Shown here: in pieces, positions 53,559 through 61,792 of the stretch | How the letters are laid out: every line of letters starts with the position of its first letter | Numbering within the stretch: position 1 is the first letter of the stretch | Assembly: GCF_030817015.1 (NCBI RefSeq) | Contig: NZ_JAUSYS010000001.1 | Coordinates: forward strand, 4,278,001-4,342,000 | Reading direction: 5' to 3' | Source of the DNA: Arthrobacter sp. V1I7 | GTDB lineage: Bacteria; Actinomycetota; Actinomycetes; Actinomycetales; Micrococcaceae | Length of the DNA: 64,000 bases | Program-made: the position numbers and the translations under genes | Notes under the pieces: model-generated | The model's input: the letters and a program-made list of their open reading frames with translations, nothing else | The model's database searches: none | Told to the model about the DNA's origin: nothing

Positions 53559-53644
53559 CGACACCGGGGTGACTGACCCCTATGCCAATTGACGTGTCGG
53601 TTCGCGCTCGTGGACGGACTGCACATCGGGAACTACCGCAATGC

Positions 53645-53678
53645 GGACTCCGCTAGGAGATGGAACCTGGCGGAGTCC
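53645..53678. terminator. Stem-loop in the convergent gap
   Basis: GGACTCCGC / GCGGAGTCC (perfect 9-bp arms, 16-nt loop) between the PucR gene and the ornithine cyclodeaminase gene, which converge here. A plausible bidirectional terminator. The rest of the 230-nt gap shows nothing else. Confidence 0.5.
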
Positions 53679-53789
53679 GGGAGCCCACCCGGAGCCCCAA
53701 GGTGCCGCCGACCCAGGTTTCGGTGCCGGGCGGACCCGCTGCATTCTGATGTCGATGACCCGGAAGGATCCAGGAGGGGCATGCCTGAC

Positions 53790-54821
53790 CTAGGATCCAA
53801 CCGGGGACAAGGCGCCCACGAGACCGAAGAGGTCCTTTGGGTCTTCCGGGTCGGCTACGAGGTCAAGGTCTACGAAGAAGTCCGAACCGTCGACGGCGTC
53901 TCGGACGTAGCGCAGGGCAGCGAAATCCTCGATGGCGAAGCCCACGGAGTCAAAAATCGTGATTTGTTCGGAGCTGATGCGCCCCCGCGCCTCGTCGCTC
54001 AAGACTCGCCAGAATTCCGTAACGGCGAAGTCGGCGGGCATTTGCTGGATTTCGCCTTCAATCCGTGTCTGGGGCGTGTACTCCACGAAAACGTCGCCCA
54101 GCTCTAGGATGACCGCGTCGAGTTCGGTTTTTCCGGGGCAGTCCCCGCCGATGGCGTTGAGGTGGACGCCTGGGACAATGAGATCGGCCGTCAGGATGGT
54201 GGCGTTGGCCTTGTCCGCGGTACAGGTCGTGATCACGTCCGCTCCCTGCACGGCGTCGGCGGCCGAGGACGCCACCGTGATCTCGAACCCCAGCGGTGCG
54301 AGGTTGCGGACAAACTTCTGCGTCGCGGCCGGATCAGTGTCCCACACCCTGAGCGCGGTAATTCCGAGGGCCGCCCGGAAAGCCAAGGCCTGGAACTCGG
54401 ATTGGCTGCCGGTTCCGATCATAGCCATGCTTACAGAACCGTGACGGGCAAGATGCTTCGCGACCATACCCGAGGTCGCCGCAGTACGCAGGGCTGTCAG
54501 TAAGGTCATCTCCGCCAGGAAGGTGGGGTATCCGTTGTGGACGTCCGCCAGCACGCCGAACGCCGTCACTGTCTGGAAACCACGGGCCGGATTAGACGGG
54601 TGCCCATTGACGTACTTGAAGCCATAGGTCTCGTGATCGCTCGTGGGCATCAGTTCAATGACCCCGAACGGCGTGTGGCTGGCCACGCGGGGACTCTTGT
54701 CAAAAGACGCCCAGCGGCGGAAATCATCCTCGAGGTAGACGATCATCTCCGAGATGATCGTCTCCACTCCCCGGCCGGCAGCCCATCGCACCATGTTGTG
54801 AACATCGACGAAACGCGTCAT
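53790..54821 (-). CDS. Ornithine cyclodeaminase/mu-crystallin family protein
   Basis: 343 residues from ATG 54821 (GGAAAGAG 8 nt upstream); ATG 54839 is an alternative without a ribosome binding site. OCD-family features: GFKYVNGHPSNP, the substrate/NAD region AEMTLLTALRTAATSGMVAKHLA, and the Rossmann segment MAMIGTGSQSEFQALAF. The motif GVHLNAIGGDCPGKTELDA contains the catalytic Asp. Members make proline from ornithine or act as imino-acid reductases/dehydrogenases, so the exact activity is open. An Lrp/AsnC regulator gene is just upstream on the same strand. Confidence 0.88.
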   Translation of the reverse strand: MTRFVDVHNMVRWAAGRGVETIISEMIVYLEDDFRRWASFDKSPRVASHTPFGVIELMPTSDHETYGFKYVNGHPSNPARGFQTVTAFGVLADVHNGYPTFLAEMTLLTALRTAATSGMVAKHLARHGSVSMAMIGTGSQSEFQALAFRAALGITALRVWDTDPAATQKFVRNLAPLGFEITVASSAADAVQGADVITTCTADKANATILTADLIVPGVHLNAIGGDCPGKTELDAVILELGDVFVEYTPQTRIEGEIQQMPADFAVTEFWRVLSDEARGRISSEQITIFDSVGFAIEDFAALRYVRDAVDGSDFFVDLDLVADPEDPKDLFGLVGALSPVGS

Positions 54822-54986
54822 TTGCGTCACTCTTTCCATCTAGACAACTAATGCCCTCACGGTATGCGGGGTCGATATGCGCCCACAATGACCGAATAGC
54901 TCTCTAATGGCTAAAAAGGTGCGCAGAATGCCAGGCGGAGCTGCGCACTTCGCCGGTCCTTCGATTGCAACGGCAGCCTTGGAGCG

Positions 54987-55418
54987 CTATCTGAGTACGG
55001 AACTGAGCAACAGGCTGGTCTCGCTGTTGACGATGCCGTCGACTGCACGGATCCTGCCCAGCACATTGTCGAACCCGCCGAGGTTTTCGGTGGCCAGCTC
55101 CGCTACAAGGTCCCAGCCGCCGTTAGTGGTATGCAGTGCCCGAATTTCGGGGAATCCCCTCAGCTCTTGGATCACCATGTTGGCAGATCTCCCTTCGACT
55201 GCGATCAGGGTGATGGCGCGGATTTCATGCGGGTCCACTTCGTCGCGGATCCTGGCTGTGAAGCCAACGATGGTTCCTGAAGTGAGAAGACGATCGAGCC
55301 GGCTGTTCACGGTCGCCCTGGCGACACCGAGCTTACGGGCGAGGCTCGCCACCGACGCCCGGCCATCCTCACGGAGAGCCGAAAGGAGCCGTCGGTCAAT
55401 ATCGGTAAGGGCTGCCAT
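54987..55418 (-). CDS. Lrp/AsnC-family transcriptional regulator
   Basis: 143 residues from ATG 55418; ATG 55436 would add six residues. The N-terminal AsnC HTH (DIDRRLLSALREDGRASVAS, then VARATVNSRLDRLLTSGTI) is followed by a RAM ligand domain with an LHTTNGGWDLVAELATEN strand. It lies upstream of the ornithine cyclodeaminase gene in the same direction and probably senses an amino acid to control it. An inverted repeat of TGTACA half-sites overlaps its start codon. Confidence 0.88.
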   Translation of the reverse strand: MAALTDIDRRLLSALREDGRASVASLARKLGVARATVNSRLDRLLTSGTIVGFTARIRDEVDPHEIRAITLIAVEGRSANMVIQELRGFPEIRALHTTNGGWDLVAELATENLGGFDNVLGRIRAVDGIVNSETSLLLSSVLR

Positions 55419-55432
55419 GTACAGAATGTACA
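55418..55432. promoter_or_regulatory. Lrp/AsnC-type operator overlapping the regulator start codon
   Basis: TGTACA-GAA-TGTACA on the plus strand: two palindromic hexamers 3 bp apart. It covers the ATG at 55418, so bound protein would block its own expression; a leaderless or very short-leader transcript is suggested. Confidence 0.55.
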
Positions 55433-55658
55433 ACAAGCATCAGCAGAGTGAGTTTTCCTTCGACGGAACGAAAGCATTTCCCCAAGTCGGCGCACGCCCT
55501 CGATCTCTACCGTGCGTACGCCGGTGATGGTGCAAGACGACCGACTGGGTCGAGCTGGTAGTACTTGGCTGGGTTGGTCCGGCTCGATGGCAGTAGGTGC
55601 AGCGGCCGAGGAGCCGGATGACCGCGGTCTGGAGTCCGGCCAAGGAACCGGTAGAAGC

Positions 55659-56030
55659 TCAGGCTTCCTCCGGGGCGCTCGGGCCGGCGACCGGGCGGAC
55701 GGTCGTGACGAAGAGGTGGGCCGGGGTGACGAGGGTGTCATCCCAGCCAGGTCCGTCCCTCGAAGTGGACACTGCCATGACCGGCCGGTTCGCCGCCCTG
55801 CGCGTCCGGCCGGCGAACCGCAAGCTGCCGCGGGACGACACCGGAGCCGTGCCCCTCAAATGGCTCCTCTGAGTGGCCCCAGGACGCGACGAACCCCCGG
55901 CTACTGGCTCTCGACCCTGCCCGGGACCACACGGATTACCGAGATCGTGCGCTTGGTGAAGATCAGCTGGCGGACCGGGCACGACTACCGCGAACTCAAG
56001 TACGGACTGGGCCTGGACGAGGATCCCGAT
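55659..56030. mobile_element. Scrambled relic of an IS701-like transposase
   Basis: On the plus strand 55777-56030 encodes RFAALRVRPANRKLPRDD, a stop at 55870, and in a shifted frame GYWLSTLPGTTRITEIVRLV then ISWRTGHDYRELKYGLGLD. These are core and C-terminal DDE-domain motifs of IS701/IS4-type transposases. The next expected piece, VHFEGRTWLGW and DTLVTPAHLFVTTVRP, is instead on the minus strand at 55659-55773. No terminal inverted repeats are left. A dead element split by an inversion, or two overlapping fragments. Confidence 0.75.
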
Positions 56031-56240
56031 GGGTTTCCTTGTAGCGGTCGCGCCGCATGACGTCGTCGACGAGGGCAACGTAGAAGTTGAGTTATCCGGC
56101 CACCGGAGCCGACATTCTGCCCGTTCTGCGAGCCACACTCCCTGCCCTCTGGGCAGGGCGTTCCACGACACCTGCCGGCAGTGAGAACCGGTTTCCGGTC
56201 TCAGGACCGGTGCACCGGCTTGTTCGTCTTCACATGGCTG

Positions 56241-57149
56241 TTACCAGCCGCGCTCGGCGAGGCGGTGCGGGGCCGGGATCTCGTCGACGTTGATGCCGAC
56301 CATGGCCTCGCCCAGGCCGCGGGAGGCCTTCGCGACCTCTTCCGGGTCATCGAAGAAGGTAGTGGCCTTCACGACGGCGGCGCCGCGCTGGGCCGGGTTG
56401 CCGGACTTGAAGATTCCGGAGCCGACGAACACGCCGTCGGCGCCGAGCTGCATCATCATGGCGGCGTCGGCCGGGGTGGCGATGCCGCCGGCGGTGAACA
56501 GGACAACAGGGAGCTTGCCGGTGGCGGCAACTTCCTTGACCAGTTCGTACGGTGCCTGCAGTTCCTTGGCGGCGACGTAGAGCTCGTCCTCGGCCATGCC
56601 GGAGAGCTTGTTGATCTCGGCACGGATCTGGCGCATGTGGGTGGTCGCGTTGGAGACATCGCCGGTGCCCGCTTCACCCTTGGAGCGGATCATTGCCGCG
56701 CCCTCGTTGATGCGGCGCAGGGCCTCACCGAGGTTGGTGGCACCGCAGACGAAGGGAACCGTGAAGTTCAACTTGTCGATGTGGTTGGTGTAGTCGGCCG
56801 GGGTGAGAACCTCGGACTCGTCGATGTAGTCCACGCCGAGCGACTGCAGGACCTGGGCTTCGACAAAGTGGCCGATCCGGGCCTTCGCCATGACCGGCAC
56901 GGAGACGGCCGCGATGATCGCCTCGATCATGTCCGGATCGGACATCCGGGACACACCGCCCTGGGCGCGGATATCCGCGGGAACCCGCTCCAGCGCCATC
57001 ACGGCCACGGCACCGGCGTCTTCGGCGATGAGGGCCTGCTCGACGTTGACGACGTCCATGATGACGCCGCCCTTGAGCATCTCCGCCATGCCGCGCTTGA
57101 CGCGGTTGCTGCCCGTCACTTTTGTGGGGGTTATGGTCCTCGTGGTCAT
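56241..57149 (-). CDS. pdxS: Pyridoxal 5'-phosphate synthase lyase subunit
   Basis: 302 residues from ATG 57149 (AGGAAC upstream), the normal length. TIM barrel with [19 protein letters not shown], the Schiff-base Lys region [34 protein letters not shown] (second Lys) and [16 protein letters not shown] for phosphate binding. It makes PLP from ribose-5-phosphate, glyceraldehyde-3-phosphate and ammonia supplied by PdxT. No pdxT is adjacent, and a broken second copy lies at 43591. Confidence 0.95.
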   Translation of the reverse strand: MTTRTITPTKVTGSNRVKRGMAEMLKGGVIMDVVNVEQALIAEDAGAVAVMALERVPADIRAQGGVSRMSDPDMIEAIIAAVSVPVMAKARIGHFVEAQVLQSLGVDYIDESEVLTPADYTNHIDKLNFTVPFVCGATNLGEALRRINEGAAMIRSKGEAGTGDVSNATTHMRQIRAEINKLSGMAEDELYVAAKELQAPYELVKEVAATGKLPVVLFTAGGIATPADAAMMMQLGADGVFVGSGIFKSGNPAQRGAAVVKATTFFDDPEEVAKASRGLGEAMVGINVDEIPAPHRLAERGW

Positions 57150-57370
57150 GAAGAAGTTCCTATCTGGAGGTCGAGATGGACCGGGGAGAATGGTGCCCCG
57201 GGTCCGTCTTGGCTCAGGATGAGCAGGGGTGAACTGGCTCAGCCCCACATATCGCGGTGGAAGAGATCATCCTCTGTCCCTCCGCTGACGATGCCGCGGG
57301 CGCGGGCGGGACAATTTGAGACTGCGACGACCGGAAAGTACCCGCGTTAGGTGGGTGTACGTCTCCGCGG

Positions 57371-58483
57371 TCAGCCGTTTGCTGAGGCTAGGGAGCCCAC
57401 GGCAGCTTCAACGGCAGCCACGAGGGATTGGACATCGGTTTCGGTGGTATCCCAGGAGCACATCCACCGGACTTCACCGCGTGCCTGGTCCCAGTCATAA
57501 AAGCGGAAGGCTTCCCGGACTTTCGCACCAGCCCCGGGTGGAAGGACGGCAAAGACGCCATTGGACTGTGTGGCTTGCGTCAGGGAGACACTGTCAATAG
57601 CTGAAATCCCTGCGCTGAGACGTTGAGCCATGTCGTTGGCGTGACTGGCGGACCGCAGCCACAACTCATCCGTTAGCAGGGCAATCAGTTGCGCAGAGAC
57701 AAACCGCATCTTTGAGGCAAGCTGCATGTTCATCTTGCGCAGGTAGTTCATGCCTGGGTCGGACTGTGAGTTGAGCCAGACTACGGCTTCGCCGAACAGC
57801 AGCCCATTTTTGGTGCCGCCGAAGGACAGGACGTCGACACCGACGTCGGTGGTGAATGCCCGCAAAGGAAGCCCAAGGTGTGCTGCAGCGTTGGCCAGCC
57901 TTGCTCCGTCCAGGTGGAGTTTCATTCCTTTCGCATGGACGTGCTCAGCAATCCGCTGGATTTCTTCCGGCGTGTAGCAGGTGCCGAGTTCGGTGGTCTG
58001 GGTGATCGATACGACCAGCGGTTGGGCACGATGCTCGTCTCCCCATCCCCAGGCTTCGGCGTCGATTAATTCCGGGGTGAGTTTGCCATCCGGGGTTGGG
58101 ACCGGGAGGAGTTTTATTCCGCCGATGCGTTCCGGTGCGCCGTTCTCATCTGTGTTGATGTGCGCAGTCGCCGCGCAGATGACGGCGCCCCAGCGCGGCA
58201 GCAGGGCTTGGAGGGCAAGGACATTGGCCCCGGTTCCATTGAAGACGGGATATGCGGTCGCAACAGTCCCGAAGTGGGACTGGACGACCTGTTGAAGCCG
58301 TTCGGTGTAGACGTCTTCGCCGTACGCGGTGACGTGGCCTTCGTTGGCTGCCTGAACTGCTTCGATGACTTCGGGATGAGCCCCGGCGTAGTTATCCGAG
58401 GCGAAGCCCCGGTAGTTCGGGTCATGCAGGCGCCCCGCCAGGAGCTGCGGGACGGCGGCTGCGAAATCGACGTCGACGCTCAT
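57371..58483 (-). CDS. Threonine aldolase family protein (PLP-dependent)
   Basis: 370 residues, fold-type I PLP enzyme of the low-specificity threonine aldolase family. Features: FASDNYAGAHPEVIEAVQAAN at the N-terminus, TAHINTDENGAPERIGGIKL, LHLDGARLANAAAHLG (Asp to the PLP nitrogen) and SFGGTKNG with the Schiff-base Lys. Last gene of a three-gene operon, overlapping the SDR by ATGA. In this operon type the true substrate is unknown. Confidence 0.87.
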   Translation of the reverse strand: MSVDVDFAAAVPQLLAGRLHDPNYRGFASDNYAGAHPEVIEAVQAANEGHVTAYGEDVYTERLQQVVQSHFGTVATAYPVFNGTGANVLALQALLPRWGAVICAATAHINTDENGAPERIGGIKLLPVPTPDGKLTPELIDAEAWGWGDEHRAQPLVVSITQTTELGTCYTPEEIQRIAEHVHAKGMKLHLDGARLANAAAHLGLPLRAFTTDVGVDVLSFGGTKNGLLFGEAVVWLNSQSDPGMNYLRKMNMQLASKMRFVSAQLIALLTDELWLRSASHANDMAQRLSAGISAIDSVSLTQATQSNGVFAVLPPGAGAKVREAFRFYDWDQARGEVRWMCSWDTTETDVQSLVAAVEAAVGSLASANG

Positions 58484-59238
58484 GCCGGTGAACCCAACAT
58501 GTGGCCGGTCGTGAGGGGCAGGCGCTGTCCGTTGATCTGTCCTGCCTCCAGGTCAAAGATCCGCTCTACGGCGTCGGCAAGGACACTGACGTCGGTGAAT
58601 CCCGGGAATTTGCGTTCCGGCTGGGCTGCGCGCATCCGGTCATCGACCAGAGCCTTGACGACGAAGACCAGGGCGGCTGAGTGCTGCGCGGGGAGAGGGC
58701 TTTCTTTTCCTCCCTGCAGTTCCCGGAATCCGTCGGCCACGGCCAGAGTCCATGCCTCGGCGGCGGACTTGACCGCCGCATAGGCGGCGCCGCCCGCTGT
58801 CGGCGAGGACGCGGACTGTGCGGAAACGATGGCCAGGCGTCCGGCAGGGGAGGCAGCCAAATCATCGTAAAACGCGCGGCTGGTGTTCCTCAGAGTGGTG
58901 AGGACACTGGTGTGCAGGAAGTCCCAGTCTTCATCCGTCTGCCCCTGAATGCCGGTACCGCCGCGCCACCCTCCTACAAGATGGACGAGGCCGTCCACGG
59001 GACCCAGATCATTCCGGACAGAATCGGCCAAATCCTCAACGGCCTGCAGGTCCGCGAGGTTGCAGACATAGCCTGTGACGTTGTCGTACGCGCCCGCGAG
59101 CTCCTGCACTCGGTCCTCAAGAATGTCCACCGCGGCCACCCGTGCCCCTGCATCCGAGAGGGTACGGACCACTGCAACGCCGGCAGCGCTGGTCGAACCG
59201 GCGACGACGACTGTGCGCCCTGAGAGGACCCGGCTCAT
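58480..59238 (-). CDS. SDR-family NAD(P)-binding protein of the DUF6421 operon
   Basis: 252 residues. The cofactor loop is GSTSAAGVAVV rather than the usual TGxxxGIG. The HLVGGW strand replaces NNAG. The YAAVKSAAEAW segment keeps Tyr and Lys, with Ser in SAQSASS. So it is an atypical SDR that may still be catalytic. It overlaps both neighbours by 4 nt (ATGA), so the three proteins are made in a fixed ratio. Confidence 0.82.
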   Translation of the reverse strand: MSRVLSGRTVVVAGSTSAAGVAVVRTLSDAGARVAAVDILEDRVQELAGAYDNVTGYVCNLADLQAVEDLADSVRNDLGPVDGLVHLVGGWRGGTGIQGQTDEDWDFLHTSVLTTLRNTSRAFYDDLAASPAGRLAIVSAQSASSPTAGGAAYAAVKSAAEAWTLAVADGFRELQGGKESPLPAQHSAALVFVVKALVDDRMRAAQPERKFPGFTDVSVLADAVERIFDLEAGQINGQRLPLTTGHMLGSPA

Positions 59239-60638
59239 GCGCCCGCCTCGCCCTCAGTCTTCACCGGGCTCTTACCGGTGATCCCGGCAGTTGACTCAAT
59301 GACAGAGCGCATCTTCTTCTCCAGTGCCTCGTAGAACATTGACAAGGGAAATTCGTCACCAAGGACCTGGTCCGTCAGTCCCCGAGGAGGACCGTCGAGC
59401 GGAAGGGCGTCCAGTCCCTTGGCCCAGACCGAGGACGGGTTGGGGGTAAGGGTTTCCGAGACGAGCTCATACGCCGCCAGCCAGTGTGCGGTCTTCGGCC
59501 GGTCGATCGACCGCCAGTAAAGTTCCTCGATGCGGATACCCAGCTCGACGACCACGCCCGCGACGTCCTTCCAGTCGATGCTCAACTTTCCGTCGGTCCA
59601 GTGCAGGACCCGGTGCTGGTGCATCCAGGCGAACAGCAACTGGCCGCCCACGGCGTCGTAGTTACGGACCCGGTTCCCGGTAATGGCGAAGCGGAAGATC
59701 CGGTCAAAGATCACGGCGTACTGGACCAGTTTGGCGTGCTTGCGCGCGTCCTCGGAAGCGTTCTCGTCCTTCTCGATGGTGACTGATTCGCGGAAGGCGG
59801 TCAGGTCACAGCGAAGCTCCTCGAGAGAATACAGGAAATACGGCATCCGCTGCTTGATCATGAACGGGTCAAAGGGCAGGTCACCGCGCATGTGGGTCCG
59901 GTCGTGGATGAGGTCCCACATCACGAAGGTCTTCTCCGTGAGGTGTTGGTCCTCGAGCAGTTCCGCGGCATCAGTCGGCAGGTCCAGGGAAGTGATGTCG
60001 GCTGCAGCTTTTAAGACGCGGCGGAAGCGGGCGGCTTCGCGGTCCGCGAAGATGGCTCCCCAAGTGAACGAGGGGGTGCTCCGGACCGCTACGCTCTCGG
60101 GGAAGAGTACTGCGGAGTTCGTGTCATAACCAGGCGTGAAATCGGCGAAGCTGATGGGGACGAACAGCTTGTTGGAGTAGCTTCCTGCCTCCAGTTCAGC
60201 GACGAAGGAAGGCCAAATAACCTCGATGAGGACGGCCTCAAAGTGTCGGTTGGTGCTGCCGTTCTGCGTGTACATGGGGAACACAACCAGGTGCGGCAGC
60301 CCATCGATGCGCCACTGCTCGGGATGGAAAGCAACCAGGGAGTTCAGGAAGTCCGGAACACCGAAGCACTCAGACTCCCAACGGTTGAAGTCCTGGACGA
60401 GTAGTCCAAGGTATTCGATGTCGTGGGGAAGGTGGAGACGCAGGTCTTCGATTGAGCCGGTAATGGTACTGACATTCAGGCGGGCCTGATCGTGATGAGC
60501 AGGTTCCGGAACGGAGCCGTCCTGCGCTTGAACCTGCTGCAGTCCAATGACGGCTGTCTTTAGAGCCTGCCAGGCCGGGAGCGCCTTGAGGTCGTCTGCC
60601 CGGGTGGTTGTCACTTCGGGGTTTGCGATTACAGACAT
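59235..60638 (-). CDS. DUF6421 family protein
   Basis: 467 residues from ATG 60638 with GGAAGGAAC upstream; the frame to 60716 is not used. Soluble, no signal peptide. Recognisable segments are LVVFPMYTQNGSTNRHFEAV, VMWDLIHDRTHMRGDLPFDP and FAWMHQHRVLHWTD. His-rich patterns (HDRTHMRGD, HQHRVLHW) hint at metal binding, but no known fold is claimed. Occurrence with an SDR and a threonine aldolase-like enzyme in one ATGA-coupled operon recurs in actinobacteria, to my knowledge without assigned function. Confidence 0.82.
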   Translation of the reverse strand: MSVIANPEVTTTRADDLKALPAWQALKTAVIGLQQVQAQDGSVPEPAHHDQARLNVSTITGSIEDLRLHLPHDIEYLGLLVQDFNRWESECFGVPDFLNSLVAFHPEQWRIDGLPHLVVFPMYTQNGSTNRHFEAVLIEVIWPSFVAELEAGSYSNKLFVPISFADFTPGYDTNSAVLFPESVAVRSTPSFTWGAIFADREAARFRRVLKAAADITSLDLPTDAAELLEDQHLTEKTFVMWDLIHDRTHMRGDLPFDPFMIKQRMPYFLYSLEELRCDLTAFRESVTIEKDENASEDARKHAKLVQYAVIFDRIFRFAITGNRVRNYDAVGGQLLFAWMHQHRVLHWTDGKLSIDWKDVAGVVVELGIRIEELYWRSIDRPKTAHWLAAYELVSETLTPNPSSVWAKGLDALPLDGPPRGLTDQVLGDEFPLSMFYEALEKKMRSVIESTAGITGKSPVKTEGEAGA

Positions 60639-60708
60639 ACTCGTTCCTTCCGTTGATGGGTTCCCGAAGAACGTAGCAAAGGATAAGAGGGCTTCACCGG
60701 TTTTTCGA

Positions 60709-60735
60709 CTAAGCATAAGAAACTCTTTTGCTTAG
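60709..60735. promoter_or_regulatory. Inverted repeat in the DUF6421 operon promoter
   Basis: CTAAGCATAAGA / TCTTTTGCTTAG, 11 of 12 pairs with a 3-bp centre, 71 nt upstream of the ATG at 60638. The right half with its left flank (60721-60738) recurs with 16 of 18 identities at 61617-61634, upstream of the amino acid permease. Confidence 0.55.
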
Positions 60736-60883
60736 AGCGCCCTCTTCCGGCTTATGCCTCTTGCGGGTCTTGGTGTTCAATGCCCCGGTCATCCTTGAGT
60801 CAGCGCATCTGAAAACGATTTGCACCCCTGATGCATTCTTCCCAGGCTCAGCTCCTACCACTGGGCCCGATCAGCAGATGTGC

Positions 60884-61597
60884 TTACAGAATTTGCCTGT
60901 GACACGGCCGCGACAGGGCCATGGTCCCGTTACGTTTGTAATCGTGGGTCTGCCGGGACGCATGGTCCGGGGACAGCGGCCGGTCCGCATGGGTGCGATC
61001 CAGGGCCGGGATATGGCTCTTCTCGTCGATCCTGACCGCGACCGCGTTCTCCGGCGGTGACATGTGGAGGCCGACCACGTCACGGAGCTTGGCCTCCAGC
61101 TGGGATCGGTTGAGAACTTGAACGTCTCGAGGCCGTGCGGCTGGATGTTCCACCTGCGCCAGATCCGGGCCACGAGGAAAGGAAGATCCCGAACCGCTCG
61201 GCCATGATGCGCGCGGACCAGTGCGAGATCCCAGCTCTGCCGGCGGTTTCCCGTCGTTGGGCAGGGTCTCGGCAATGAGCGCCAGCTCATCGATCTCCGG
61301 CTCGCGCGCCCGGACGCGGCGCATCACGCAGCCCTTCGACACCCTGAGGAGATACTGCTTGCGCCATTTCAGGACTGTCGGGGCAGAGAACCCGGTGGTT
61401 TTCTCAATCTGGATATTCGGCAGGCCGTCGGCGGCCGGCAACACTGTCCGGCCCGCATTGCCACCGCGCCGCCGAGGAGTTCCGTCCAGCCGCCTGCAGT
61501 CACGACGCCGTGCCAACGGTAACCGTGTCAGTTCCAAAGCCCGGATCAAGTTTGCGCTGCCGCGTGCCGTAGCAGATCGCCAGAGCCGCTTACCCAT
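60884..61597 (-). mobile_element. Decayed IS630-like transposase
   Basis: Minus-strand pieces in changing frames: IGKRLWRSATARGSANLIRA-like start, IEKTTGFSAPTVLKWRKQYL (HTH), a PEIDELALIAETLPNDGKPP segment, ARIWRRWNIQPHGLETFKFS in another frame, and then LRDVVGLHMSPPENAVAVRI running into DEKSHIPALDRT, the DDE-domain core. The C-terminal catalytic part is lost at about 60880. Several frameshifts; no terminal repeats found. It separates the DUF6421 operon from the divergent permease. Confidence 0.8.
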
Positions 61598-61616
61598 TCA
61601 GGGCAAGTAAATTAGC

Positions 61617-61634
61617 AACTCTTATGCTTAGGGC
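61617..61634 (+). promoter_or_regulatory. Copy of the DUF6421-promoter motif upstream of the permease
   Basis: AACTCTTATGCTTAGGGC, 16 of 18 identical to 60721-60738 and in the same orientation. It lies 160 nt upstream of the permease start. Either a shared regulator site or a duplication flanking the IS relic. Confidence 0.4.
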
Positions 61635-61792
61635 TCGGACTTCAGGCCTATTCGTAAGACTTTGCCCGCTTTCTCATGCAACATTCGCGTCCCAAAGGGC
61701 TCTTTCTTTGCGTGTGTTAGCTTGGTCACCGTCGTTCCCGGCCGACCCGCCGGAAAGCCAAACTCATTCGCTGCTACCCTCCCGGAGGCACC

